From a virus: a stretch of 24,898 bases of DNA. Below, piece by piece: positions 1 to 8,053 of the stretch. The translations under genes were made by a program, and so were the position numbers. The stretch lies in the IMG/VR virus record IMGVR_UViG_3300004369_000573, positions 1 to 24,898 of that record; one strand, written 5' to 3'. Numbering within the stretch: the first letter of the stretch is position 1; the number at the start of each line of letters is the position of its first letter. A model generated the notes under the pieces. That model worked only from the letters and a program-made list of their open reading frames with translations, ran no database searches and had not been told where the DNA came from.

Positions 1-127
1 CTTCTACAACACGACGTTGTTCAGCATCTAATCCTTCGCACATGCTATCGAGAAGTTTACGACCGCGAAGGAATTTAGCTTCGATAAGTTTTAGTTGTTC
101 TGTTTGCTTAAAATCATTAATTTTCAT
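1..127 (-). CDS. Hypothetical protein, N-terminal part (cut by window edge)
   Basis: The first 42 codons of a minus-strand gene run off the left edge of the window. The ATG at 125-127 lies one base after the TAA of the gene at 129-1352, and AAGG sits upstream as a possible ribosome site. The peptide is charged and helical, rich in K, E, L and R. It opens with MKIND, the same five residues that open its upstream neighbour, so the two genes may be distant paralogues or share a targeting N-terminus. It should be co-transcribed with the two genes upstream from the late promoter at 1628-1635. No family is recognised. The reading frame is clear but the function is unknown. Confidence 0.7.
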   Translation of the reverse strand, partial: MKINDFKQTEQLKLIEAKFLRGRKLLDSMCEGLDAEQRRVVE

Positions 128-128
128 G

Positions 129-1352
129 TTATGCGGCCTTCTCTATTTTTAGTAGTCTTGCTAGCTCATCTATTGCGGCTTTGTTTGCTGTGCCAATGCT
201 TGTCTTAGCACCGTCGAGACGTTTCGGGTCAACTGCACCGGCTTGTGCTTGTGCATCACCTTGTGCTTGTGCATCACCCTGGGCTTTTGCACCATCTGTG
301 GGTTTCATTGGTTCACCAGTAGTATCGTCTTTGCCATCTTTGTTAGCATCAACTTGCTTTATTGGTTCACCGGTGTTGTCATCTTTACCATCTTTGTTAG
401 CATCAACTTGAGGAGTTGTACTACCTGTTGTACCTGCTTGTGCTTGTGCTTGTCCAGCTGGCGCAGGAGTAGCTGGTGCATCAGGATCTACTTTTTTACC
501 AGATTTTGGATCAACAAACGCCGCACCTGCGTTGGGGTCTCCTGGAATTGGAGCCATTGCTGTACCTTGCTTAACAGCGGCCAGATAGAGTTTAAATGCT
601 AGATCATTTTTGATCTGACCTGACTGCCATTTACCAGTATCGGATAGCTTTGACCAAGTGCCGCCATCCCAACGATACATTGCTTCACCGCCGCCTGACT
701 GTTTAATTGTAAACATTGTGCCTTTTGCGACTTTTGTTGCATCAGTATTTTGGGTTGTTTGCATACCAGCTGGTGCTTCGCCGCCGCCCTGCTGTTGCTT
801 TGGTTGTTCTTTTTCTGGAGTAGAGCTAACATCCAATCGAATCATCTTTTCGATATAGTCTTTTGCGACTTTAACATTGCCGCCAGCACCTTTAGGAGGT
901 GTAGCATTTGCTTCCCATTTATCTTTGGGTGTACGTTTATGGTATTGATCCATCCATTTCCTAAGTTGAGCATCTTTCTGTTCATCAGGAATATTTTTGT
1001 CTTTTAAAGATGGATCGCTATTAAATTGGCTCACCCATGATTGATAAGCCTGGGCAACGACAGGCTTAATTGCTTTGTCAAAGTTGCCTTGAGCAACTCC
1101 GGCGTCAACTCCTTGCCCACTTACTGCACCTTTAATACCAGATCCAATCTTTTGCATCCAGTTCTGGGTGCCGGCGGCAACTTCAGCCTCGTCAGTTTTT
1201 TGCTTATTTTTGCCCGTATCACCCCAACCAGGAGTTAGTTTAATAAGTGACTTTACGTTGGCATCTTTGTTAGGACCCATTGCTTTTCTAATACGAGCTT
1301 TGTCATCGTCGCTGATTTTCTCGTCTAATCTAATTACATCATTAATTTTCAT
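129..1352 (-). CDS. Low-complexity, Ca-loop-repeat protein, probably virion associated
   Basis: A 407-aa protein. I chose the ATG at 1350-1352 (MKINDV), which has GGAG about 8 nt upstream, over the TTG nine codons earlier. Residues 1 to about 150 look folded and charged, with W-rich helices. A second compact segment around 200-270 contains several W and G. The rest is linker rich in A, P, Q, G and T. Near the C-terminus an 18-residue unit is repeated twice, each copy holding DANKDGKDD. This matches the DxNxDGxxD calcium-binding loop of EF-hand, dockerin and thrombospondin-3 type repeats. After it come AQGDAQ repeats. The start overlaps the end of the upstream gene by 11 nt. A late-type promoter upstream of that gene suggests late expression and a virion or assembly role, which is inference. 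No named family is recognised. Confidence 0.75.
   Translation of the reverse strand: MKINDVIRLDEKISDDDKARIRKAMGPNKDANVKSLIKLTPGWGDTGKNKQKTDEAEVAAGTQNWMQKIGSGIKGAVSGQGVDAGVAQGNFDKAIKPVVAQAYQSWVSQFNSDPSLKDKNIPDEQKDAQLRKWMDQYHKRTPKDKWEANATPPKGAGGNVKVAKDYIEKMIRLDVSSTPEKEQPKQQQGGGEAPAGMQTTQNTDATKVAKGTMFTIKQSGGGEAMYRWDGGTWSKLSDTGKWQSGQIKNDLAFKLYLAAVKQGTAMAPIPGDPNAGAAFVDPKSGKKVDPDAPATPAPAGQAQAQAGTTGSTTPQVDANKDGKDDNTGEPIKQVDANKDGKDDTTGEPMKPTDGAKAQGDAQAQGDAQAQAGAVDPKRLDGAKTSIGTANKAAIDELARLLKIEKAA
243..278. repeat. Two perfect 18-bp tandem copies
   Basis: The 18-bp unit ttgtgcttgtgcatcacc occurs at 243-260 and again at 261-278 without mismatch. It lies in frame in the Q/A-rich tail of the gene at 129-1352 and encodes repeated AQGDAQ. 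A perfect copy suggests recent slippage or duplication. Confidence 0.9.
310..417. repeat. Two 54-bp tandem copies encoding calcium-loop motifs
   Basis: Copies at 310-363 and 364-417 share ggttcacc at one end and the block catctttgttagcatcaact at the other, with a few third-position differences between. Each encodes 18 residues with the core DANKDGKDD. Because the differences are mostly silent, the protein repeat appears to be kept by selection and not to be just newly copied. Confidence 0.9.
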
Positions 1353-1599
1353 TGTTAGTTCTCCGAATACCTCTTGCAAACTTTGAGGAATCCTGAGAAC
1401 GTATACTATTGAGTAGGCGGCGCTCTAAATCAAGTGCAGTTTCTTCGTCATATGCTTCACGAATACTATTAATTAGATTAATGGCACCGGTAATCACATG
1501 AGTTGCACGAGATTCGATGACTAAACTACGCTGACGTGAACTTTTCGTGATTGAAATTTCACTAAGTTCGTCTAATAGGCTACGAGTACGTTGTTGCAA
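1342..1599 (-). CDS. Small helical hypothetical protein, TTG start
   Basis: An 85-aa protein, helical and rich in S, R, E and L, with no cysteine and no membrane segment. The only usable start is TTG at 1597-1599, with GAGGA about 8 nt upstream. There is no internal ATG in frame, and the upstream ATG is in another frame that closes after ten codons. It is the first gene after the T4-type late octamer at 1628-1635, and its end overlaps the start of the Ca-loop protein. It was probably made late together with that protein. I do not recognise the family. Confidence 0.65.
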   Translation of the reverse strand: MQQRTRSLLDELSEISITKSSRQRSLVIESRATHVITGAINLINSIREAYDEETALDLERRLLNSIRSQDSSKFARGIRRTNNEN

Positions 1600-1627
1600 G
1601 GGATATCCTCATACTTGTTAATAGTTG

Positions 1628-1635
1628 TATTTATT
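1628..1635 (-). promoter_or_regulatory. T4-type late promoter octamer AATAAATA
   Basis: Reading on the minus strand gives AATAAATA. This fits the T4 late consensus TATAAATA and the NATAAATA form reported for cyanomyoviruses. It lies about 29 nt upstream of the TTG start at 1599, so transcription would begin near 1622 and leave a short leader containing GAGGA. It overlaps the last codon of the radical SAM gene by a base or two and would make the next three genes an independent late unit. Confidence 0.55.
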
Positions 1636-2662
1636 ACGATTCATTATTACAACGTCCACAAAATTCGTCGCAAACAAACATTCTACCGTCTTTATATGAG
1701 CGTTTATCCCATGATTTATTAATAGGCTGGAACCATTCGATGGCTTTCTTAATTCCGTGTTGCATTGCATTATGGTCTTGCATCATTGGGCCGAGCTGAC
1801 TATTAACAACTTCCATGTACTGATTTTTACCAAACGTTTTAGGATAAAATCCAGTAAAACAACAAGGGGCTACATCGCCATTGGCGGCAATATAAATTCT
1901 GCTATTATCTAACGTATCACAACTAATCTCAATATTATCAGACTCTGGATTGAAGCGACTGGCTGTATTGTCTAGTGTACGCTGTTCTGAACGCATTTCA
2001 ACAAACACTGTTTGCCAATCTGTGGGTCCATTATAATCACCCAATACATGTGTCAGTTCTTGTTGTTCGTTGTAAACTGGGCCAATGTCTCTGCCGTGGT
2101 CGATTAGCTCAAAGCCTGAAAAGCCAAAGTCTTTGGCTAACTGGCGCATTTCTTCAATTTGATGTTCATTATGCTTAAACTTAATGCACTTCCAAGTGGC
2201 ATTGCCGCCGGCACCAATAAATGTCATTGCATTTTTAATTACTGTATTATAACGAGTGTTTTGTCTGTATAAATGGTGCGTGTCTTCGAGACCGTCAAGA
2301 CAAAATAACACCTTTGTGTTTGCTTTTGCCAATCGTTCCCAAAATTCTTTATCTCTTGCTCCGCCATTGGTGCTGATAATAATATGCATACCTCGATTTA
2401 CTGAACGAAAGTATTCAACAATATCTGCCGATTCGGGGTTCATAACAATATCGCCAAAGTTGCCATTAATTAAAACTTTACGCAACTGCCTTAAAAATGA
2501 AGAATCAAATATTTCTTTAGCCTGACTTAATGTCATGTATGTTTCTGGGTATCCATCATTGAATGTATATCCATTAAAATTACGCGGACACTGAGGACAC
2601 TTTGCATTACATAATGAACTAATTTCTAAATGTACTTCCTTAATATCTTCATATGCTATCAT
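1634..2662 (-). CDS. Radical SAM protein with SPASM-like C-terminus
   Basis: A 342-aa protein. C18-x3-C22-x2-C25 is the radical SAM 4Fe-4S motif, followed by PRNF. The usual glycine-rich GGEP motif appears as the variant NGNFGD near residue 67. The C-terminal third carries extra cysteines: one in SCDTL, a CC pair in VAPCCF near 268, and C331-x3-C335-x2-C338. These resemble a SPASM/twitch domain that binds auxiliary clusters. SPASM enzymes usually modify peptides, sugars or small molecules. No precursor peptide is obvious beside it. The start ATG overlaps the gp41 helicase stop as ATGA, so the two are translationally coupled. The substrate is unknown. Family assignment is firm; the RiPP-like role is only one possibility. 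Confidence 0.88.
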   Translation of the reverse strand: MIAYEDIKEVHLEISSLCNAKCPQCPRNFNGYTFNDGYPETYMTLSQAKEIFDSSFLRQLRKVLINGNFGDIVMNPESADIVEYFRSVNRGMHIIISTNGGARDKEFWERLAKANTKVLFCLDGLEDTHHLYRQNTRYNTVIKNAMTFIGAGGNATWKCIKFKHNEHQIEEMRQLAKDFGFSGFELIDHGRDIGPVYNEQQELTHVLGDYNGPTDWQTVFVEMRSEQRTLDNTASRFNPESDNIEISCDTLDNSRIYIAANGDVAPCCFTGFYPKTFGKNQYMEVVNSQLGPMMQDHNAMQHGIKKAIEWFQPINKSWDKRSYKDGRMFVCDEFCGRCNNES

Positions 2663-4044
2663 GATTTTAATCCAGCTAGCATGTTTTTTAGTTTACTACT
2701 ATCAACCTGCCCGCCTACCTTAGGAGTGTCGTCTACTTTTGTAACCGACGAAGTTGTTTTAATTTTATCCAATAATCCACTACTGACGCCTTCTGCTGGT
2801 CCTCGATCTTGTCCTTCTTCGCCAGGATCAGTAATACGCAAACTTTCTAAGTTAAACTCCAAGTCTACCTTTTGTCCAACACCACTTGAACTACGTGTTT
2901 TCATTAGCTGTATCTGATAACGTCCACGCTCACGCATTGCACGACTTGTAAAGATACCAAACACGTTGTCAGCAGTATTAATCTTACTGATACCACCCGA
3001 AATATGACTGTGGTCAAATTCAATTTCTTCTACTGCGCTACGATTTAACTGCGATGCTGTAATCATTAACACGTTAAATTCTTTTGCTAGGTTGCGTAAT
3101 TCTTCTGACACATACTTGTCTTTAACAAACAAATCATTAGGCGATACTTTAGCACTTACTGGCATAACCAAGTCCAAATAGTCAACCATAACAAAGTCAA
3201 CCTTCATACCTGTCTGTACTTGTAGCTCTTTTAAATAACTGCGAAGTTGATTGACATTGCTTTGTGCTGGCATATATTTGATTCTAAACTTGCCACTTTT
3301 CTTGCCTGCAAGTTTGATCTTCATTTCCAGTGTGTCCATGTCTTTGAAGATTTCTTTAGTGCTAGTATTTGCTACCATTGCATCCATACGCATTGCACAG
3401 AGTCCTTCACTGAGTTCTAGTGTAATAAACACACCATTCAATCCTTGTTGTACCCAGTTAATGCTGATGTTCTGCATAAACAAACTCTTACCACTACCAG
3501 AACCACCTGCAAAGATGTTGAGCTCGCCTCTGTTCATGCCACCGAACAAACGCTTGTCTAGTGTGGGCCACCCTGTGCTTACTTGTCCGTTGTTTGACCT
3601 AATTGCTTCCAATCTTGCACGAGGATCTTCAAAATAGTCTGTGCCCATGTCTTTGGTTAAACTGATCTGTACTGCATCTTTGATTAGTTTTTCTACAGGA
3701 TCATATTCACCTTTCTCGAGTAGGTCTGCACTTTTTAAAATCGCACGTTCTAGTTCCTGTCTGCGTGTAAAAAATTCAAACTCCTGCATAAACCAGTCAT
3801 AGTGTTCTTCGTGTAGGTCTGTGTGCGACTTTAGATCCACACCCGTTGTTGCACGGATCTGATCTGCGGTGGGCATTGCTTTGTGTTCGTCTGTGTGCTT
3901 TTGCATGAACTCTGCCGCTTCACGCAGACTACGATCAAAGTTTGCGGCATTGAAAATGTTCTGTATCCGTACAAATGTCTGAGCGTCACCCAACATCATT
4001 TCCAAAAATAACTTTTGCAGTTCTGGTGTGTATTCTTTATTCAT
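2659..4044 (-). CDS. 41: Replicative DNA helicase, T4 gp41-like (DnaB family)
   Basis: A 461-aa protein, close to T4 gp41 in length. An N-terminal helical domain (about 1-140) is followed by a RecA-like ATPase. Walker A is GGSGSGKS at 180-187, preceded by GELNIFAG. A Walker B-type DFVMVDYLDL lies near 285-295, then TASQLNRS (the DnaB-family Q/sensor element) and, further on, the arginine-rich LMKTRSS segment. It should form the hexameric 5'-3' helicase that works with the gp61 primase encoded about 1.5 kb upstream in the same operon. It overlaps both neighbours: 8 nt with the gene at 4037-4900, and ATGA with the radical SAM gene. The start ATG at 4042-4044 is clear. Confidence 0.93.
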   Translation of the reverse strand: MNKEYTPELQKLFLEMMLGDAQTFVRIQNIFNAANFDRSLREAAEFMQKHTDEHKAMPTADQIRATTGVDLKSHTDLHEEHYDWFMQEFEFFTRRQELERAILKSADLLEKGEYDPVEKLIKDAVQISLTKDMGTDYFEDPRARLEAIRSNNGQVSTGWPTLDKRLFGGMNRGELNIFAGGSGSGKSLFMQNISINWVQQGLNGVFITLELSEGLCAMRMDAMVANTSTKEIFKDMDTLEMKIKLAGKKSGKFRIKYMPAQSNVNQLRSYLKELQVQTGMKVDFVMVDYLDLVMPVSAKVSPNDLFVKDKYVSEELRNLAKEFNVLMITASQLNRSAVEEIEFDHSHISGGISKINTADNVFGIFTSRAMRERGRYQIQLMKTRSSSGVGQKVDLEFNLESLRITDPGEEGQDRGPAEGVSSGLLDKIKTTSSVTKVDDTPKVGGQVDSSKLKNMLAGLKS

Positions 4045-4900
4045 AGTATTCCTTTAGTTCTTCTACTCTTCGCGGAAACTTATTTAAACCGTAGCATTTT
4101 AAATCAATACCTTTGTTCTTTAGGTGTCTTTGTATTATAGCTTCATACACTACACTACGCAAATAGAAACTTGACCCAATGTTGTCATTATCAATACTTT
4201 GAATATAATCGTGTATTTTTAAATAATCTCTTGTCAAAACTACATGATTAGTATTCCATTCGTTGACTAAAAAATTATATGCGTTAAAATCTGTTATTTC
4301 TAAGTCCAACGAATCGAAGATATGTCTAGCTTGACTTACGGTATTTGTCATTAACTGATATGCATCAAAACAAGATATATGCCCAGTTAATTGTTTAAGT
4401 TGTGCTACTGTTTCTGTGAAAAAATATTCGATATGTTCGCTTAGGTATTCTCGTTTCTGCCACACTTCCAAATCATCAAAGTTTTCTGCAAGTTGATTCC
4501 AACGCTTGATATCTTTTGTTGGGCTAAAGATAGCCTTAGAATTTCTATCAGTGACACTATTAATAATAGTGAACACTGGATCGTAAGCTGAAACATATAT
4601 ACAAGTTTCATTCTGTAATAGTTTGTAGACATCAGTGATGTTTGCATCTAACATCGGGCAGATAACTTGTATAACTGCAGGTCCAGTTTTGGTTAAAGAT
4701 TGCTTAACTTCGTCTAATGTAGTACATGAAAATTGTGGACTCATTGATATCCGCAATCCACCTCGTTTGCTTTTATAAAACGCATCCATGTAAAATTGTT
4801 CGCCGTAGTCAATGCCAAAGTTTGAAGCATAACGTATTAGTCCTTCTACTAATAGTAGCGAAGAACTAGGGAACCCAATTACATAGATGCGTTCCTTCAT
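4037..4900 (-). CDS. Unknown protein, possibly a degenerate sulfotransferase-like fold
   Basis: A 287-aa protein. The N-terminus reads IYVIGFPSSSLLLVEGLIRY, a beta-strand, loop, helix pattern that loosely recalls the PAPS-binding loop of sulfotransferases, though the usual arginine and lysine are absent. A later stretch, CIYVSAYDPVFTIINSV, loosely recalls the second nucleotide-binding motif (RDP..v..S) with the arginine lost. The rest is helical and rich in aromatic residues. The gene is coupled by ATGA to the SGNH-like gene upstream and by an 8-nt overlap to gp41 downstream, so it may act with the SGNH-like protein. The sulfotransferase resemblance is weak and by eye only. Treat it as a hypothetical protein. 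Confidence 0.8.
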   Translation of the reverse strand: MKERIYVIGFPSSSLLLVEGLIRYASNFGIDYGEQFYMDAFYKSKRGGLRISMSPQFSCTTLDEVKQSLTKTGPAVIQVICPMLDANITDVYKLLQNETCIYVSAYDPVFTIINSVTDRNSKAIFSPTKDIKRWNQLAENFDDLEVWQKREYLSEHIEYFFTETVAQLKQLTGHISCFDAYQLMTNTVSQARHIFDSLDLEITDFNAYNFLVNEWNTNHVVLTRDYLKIHDYIQSIDNDNIGSSFYLRSVVYEAIIQRHLKNKGIDLKCYGLNKFPRRVEELKEYYE

Positions 4901-5565
4901 TTAGCAATTATTTCCTTAACCTTGTCTGCAACCCAACGGTGTGCTTCTTTTGACACCATATTGTCTCCAAACTGTTGTTTTAAGTTAGTGGTCAGATTTA
5001 GCCAATCGCTCTGGCGTATGGTCAACAATAGTGTGCGAATACTATTAAGACATGCACGAGCTTCGGTAAGTGTAGTTTCTTTAGTTGGCCAGATCACTGC
5101 TTTGGCGGCGGCACTGAGTCCTGAAATATCTTCTGCGTTGTTTGGTGGCAAAGGAATTTGTAAGAACGCAGGATCAATAAACAGATCGCTGGTCAAGTGA
5201 ATAACACGCTTACGCATATGAAATGCCATGCTGTCCAGCAAAGGCAAAAACTGACTTAGTTTGTAGTACTGATTAAACAGCGTGTCTTGAACGTTAGTCT
5301 CTGTTACAACTTTGGTGTGATCTGGATAGTAGCGTTGGTTACCTGCGCCACACCATTCAACAACAATTAAGTCTGCGTCTGCATCTAGTAGACTAACTGC
5401 CGCACGTAAAAATGTGTCTTCATTCGAGCTTCTATGAAAGCCTTGGTTAACTCCAGGAATGCCCAAGTCCAAATGCAATAGCCATCCGTAGTTGTCAACA
5501 TTCTGATCTGGTAGATAACGTCCACAGGTAAAGGTGCTGCCGTGAGCGTGAATCTTTTTATACAT
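4897..5565 (-). CDS. SGNH-like protein with altered catalytic block V
   Basis: A 222-aa protein. It begins with a short beta-strand and HGSTFTCG, with S10 at the nucleophile position of SGNH/GDSL hydrolases. It continues with SSN (N48) and VEWCGAGNQ (69-77) where blocks II/III are expected. At the C-terminus the expected D-x-x-H reads D201-N-M-V204, so the catalytic histidine seems replaced by valine. The following AHRWVADKV matches the family's final helix. It may therefore bind an acylated or sugar ligand without normal hydrolysis, or use another histidine. It is one of three SGNH-type genes in this window; the others are at 13261-14076 and 14976-15641. It overlaps gp61 by 8 nt and the next gene by ATGA. 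Confidence 0.65.
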   Translation of the reverse strand: MYKKIHAHGSTFTCGRYLPDQNVDNYGWLLHLDLGIPGVNQGFHRSSNEDTFLRAAVSLLDADADLIVVEWCGAGNQRYYPDHTKVVTETNVQDTLFNQYYKLSQFLPLLDSMAFHMRKRVIHLTSDLFIDPAFLQIPLPPNNAEDISGLSAAAKAVIWPTKETTLTEARACLNSIRTLLLTIRQSDWLNLTTNLKQQFGDNMVSKEAHRWVADKVKEIIAK

Positions 5566-6568
5566 TGATTTTTCTCCTCAGTTTTATCTTCAGTGGATTA
5601 GACTCTACGCCACTAATAATACTTCGTAGTACAAATAGTTTTCCTAGATTACAAACTGCATCGTTGATATCTTTATAGTCTTTTTGCCACACAGGAAAAC
5701 TAACATTCCAACCATAGTTGAGTGCGGCACGTACTAGCCCTTGTCCTGCATCGTCCTGATCAGGCACTACAATGACTTGCTTGTCTAAACTTTCTATTAG
5801 ATCTGCTTGTACGTCACTGACATTATTGCCTAGTGTAGCAACTCCGTCGATAGCAATAGCATCGAATGGTCCTTCACATACAATAACAATACGACTGGTT
5901 TGTAATTGTTTATCTAAGTTAAACACCAGCTTGTTTTCATAGTTGTTATGGTATCTGGGTTTGACCACAGGATCAAATGCACGAGCTGTATAGCCCATTG
6001 TGCGATTTTGCCATGTGATGGGAACTATAACACGACGATGTAGATTATATGCTTCATCTGGTGACCACAATATTTCATATGAATCCAGATCGACTCCTCG
6101 ATCTCGTACATAGTCTATTGCATGTTGCATTTCTTTAGGAAGCTCGTTATATAAACTCACAGCTTCATTCAAGCTAATTGTGTCCCTGGGAAGATCCCGT
6201 GCTTTAATAACAATTTCTTCTTTGGGCTCTTCTGCAATGTCTTCAGGTGCAATAAGATCCTTAATACGCATGGCTTCGATAACTAAACGTTTAACAGTGT
6301 TTTCATCTGCGCCCATCCAAGACAGTAACTTTTTAAATTTGTAGTTTAGATGCCGTCCTGGAGTGTAGTTTGATTTGAATGAACAGTTAAAACAGTGATA
6401 GTTTACTACGCCTTGCCCATTGAATATTAAGCCACCACGACCTCTAGTGTCGGGTGTTTCGCCGTTGTGTACACAACAGGGTGCGTTAAAACTGATCCAG
6501 CCAGTACCAGATGTTTTGCGTTTTGCAGGCAATAGGCTGGTTACTGCGTCTTGTACTTCTGTCCACAT
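5558..6568 (-). CDS. 61: DNA primase, T4 gp61-like
   Basis: A 336-aa protein, close to T4 gp61 in size. The N-terminal zinc-binding domain shows C31/C32, H34 and C59-x2-C62. A TOPRIM domain follows with VCEGPFDAIAI (E232) and VVPDQDDAG (acidic residues at 270-273). It should synthesise RNA primers for lagging-strand replication with the gp41 helicase encoded downstream. The ATG at 6566-6568 follows a 24-nt gap, the only break between this gene and the radical SAM gene upstream. That gap is AT-rich and contains TAGGT as a weak ribosome site. A sigma70-like TTGCTC-N16-TTATAT can be drawn there but is weak. The stop overlaps the SGNH-like gene. Confidence 0.92.
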   Translation of the reverse strand: MWTEVQDAVTSLLPAKRKTSGTGWISFNAPCCVHNGETPDTRGRGGLIFNGQGVVNYHCFNCSFKSNYTPGRHLNYKFKKLLSWMGADENTVKRLVIEAMRIKDLIAPEDIAEEPKEEIVIKARDLPRDTISLNEAVSLYNELPKEMQHAIDYVRDRGVDLDSYEILWSPDEAYNLHRRVIVPITWQNRTMGYTARAFDPVVKPRYHNNYENKLVFNLDKQLQTSRIVIVCEGPFDAIAIDGVATLGNNVSDVQADLIESLDKQVIVVPDQDDAGQGLVRAALNYGWNVSFPVWQKDYKDINDAVCNLGKLFVLRSIISGVESNPLKIKLRRKINV

Positions 6569-6592
6569 TACAATAATATAACATACCTATAA

Positions 6593-8053
6593 TCAAAGAG
6601 CAAGTAATTTTTTGAAATACTCGTCCAATCTTTGGCGACGTGCTTCTTGAATTCGAACTTGATCAGCATCAACATTGCGAGTAAAATTATGCTTTCTAGG
6701 GTCTAGGTTGCAGTAGTTTACTTCTTCAATTAAACTAAATGATGTTGGCACTTGGTATGGTGTTTTCAACGCTTCTAGCTCAGTGTAGTATTCTAGTGCG
6801 TCGCGCCAGGTCAGGCCCGATTCGGTATTTTTCCAAATTGGCATTCCATTTTCAGTGATCCATGTGTAGCCAAATTTTTCAGCATCTTGATCAATATCAC
6901 TGTTATAAGCCGCACGCCGATCTCTTTGTAACAGCAAAGGATGCCAACTCCAGTTTGGAATATTGTTATCCACGTACCACCTATGCCAGTTCAAATAGTC
7001 TTTTCTTGTGTCGCCGGGTAATCCACAAATCATACTGCATCTAAAACTAACACGATCTTTCCAAATATCATGCCTTAACTTTGCAAGATAGTTTTGTGCA
7101 TGTTTGAAACTCCAAGGCTTACCTACAAACATTGCCGCACGTTCATTGAATGATTCGATTCCAAAATAGGTAGCAACAAATCCTGATTCAGCCATTAGCT
7201 CTGGTGTTTCGGGATGGGCCCATAATAGATCTGCTCTTGCAAATGAAGTTACATTAACTTGAAAAGGTAAACGTTGCGTCATTTCATAAAAGGCACGTAC
7301 CTTGTCGGGATCATCATTGAATGTATCGTCTGTGAGATAGTAGTTGACTGTCTTGTAGTGCTCGTAGTTGTAGAGCATTTCTTCTTCTACTAATTCCATT
7401 CCACGAACATATTCATTTTTCTTTTTACCTACATTTGGAAATGCACAGAACTTGCATTTAAAAATACAACCTCTAGCAATCTCAATAGGTAAACTTTCGT
7501 GTGGTAATATACAATCGCGTTCGTGCCAACGATGATGATTCTTTTTAATGTCGTATTCTTGTTGTGTTTTTTCTCTAATTATTAGATTGCCATTCCGTTT
7601 TTCGATAACAGGAGGCGAACCTTTTCTAAAGATAAAGTTTACAAAGTTTGCAAACGTGTTCTCAGAATATCCGTAAAAGATATAGTCAAATGCAGTTTTA
7701 TTAGGATAGCGTTGTGTTACGTAACCACTGGCAGCACCGCCGCATACAACAAGTATATTAGGAGCCAGTTTGCGGATGTAGGGAAGTATAACTTCAACAA
7801 AACGTTTTGTTTCGCCAGCAGTAGGACCTTCCTTACCCATGGTAGAATAGCCAACTACTTTGGTAGACTTGGAAATAAACTTGTCTAGGAGTTGGAATAC
7901 CTGTTGGTCCGTCATCTGCGGAACAAAATCAACGACTTGTACCTGATAGTCTAGTGTTCTAATATGCCCCGCAAGTTGTCCTAGGCTCATTGACCTAAAC
8001 AAACGTTTGGTGCCAGACAAGCTACCTAAGAATAAGATTTCAGTTTCTATCAA
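6593..8053 (-). CDS. B12-binding-type radical SAM protein
   Basis: A 486-aa protein. Residues 1 to about 150 form a Rossmann-like domain of the cobalamin-binding type (VVGYSTMG near 66-73, VVCGGAASG near 102-110) but show no DxHxxG motif. Many relatives bind B12 without that histidine. The radical SAM motif is C196-x3-C200-x2-C203 in ARGCIFKCKFCAF. The barrel continues with YYLTDDTFN and CGLPGDTRKDY. Such enzymes often methylate or rearrange unreactive carbons. The likely start is TTG at 8051-8053, overlapping the DUF3050 stop as TTGA. The next in-frame ATG is at residue 22 and would cut the first strand. It is coupled to the DUF3050 gene and lies just before the primase. The substrate is unknown. 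Confidence 0.88.
   Translation of the reverse strand: MIETEILFLGSLSGTKRLFRSMSLGQLAGHIRTLDYQVQVVDFVPQMTDQQVFQLLDKFISKSTKVVGYSTMGKEGPTAGETKRFVEVILPYIRKLAPNILVVCGGAASGYVTQRYPNKTAFDYIFYGYSENTFANFVNFIFRKGSPPVIEKRNGNLIIREKTQQEYDIKKNHHRWHERDCILPHESLPIEIARGCIFKCKFCAFPNVGKKKNEYVRGMELVEEEMLYNYEHYKTVNYYLTDDTFNDDPDKVRAFYEMTQRLPFQVNVTSFARADLLWAHPETPELMAESGFVATYFGIESFNERAAMFVGKPWSFKHAQNYLAKLRHDIWKDRVSFRCSMICGLPGDTRKDYLNWHRWYVDNNIPNWSWHPLLLQRDRRAAYNSDIDQDAEKFGYTWITENGMPIWKNTESGLTWRDALEYYTELEALKTPYQVPTSFSLIEEVNYCNLDPRKHNFTRNVDADQVRIQEARRQRLDEYFKKLLAL

Noticed and set aside
243-410. CRISPR-like short repeats
   Set aside because: The repeats are in frame inside a protein gene, have no spacers and encode a calcium-loop unit.
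3251-3637. Plus-strand open frame of 128 codons
   Set aside because: Antisense to the gp41 helicase core including Walker A; hydrophobic low-complexity product typical of a shadow.
6569-6592. Promoter TTGCTC-N16-TTATAT before the primase
   Set aside because: Poor -35, AT-rich by composition, and the gap is only 24 nt within a coupled operon.
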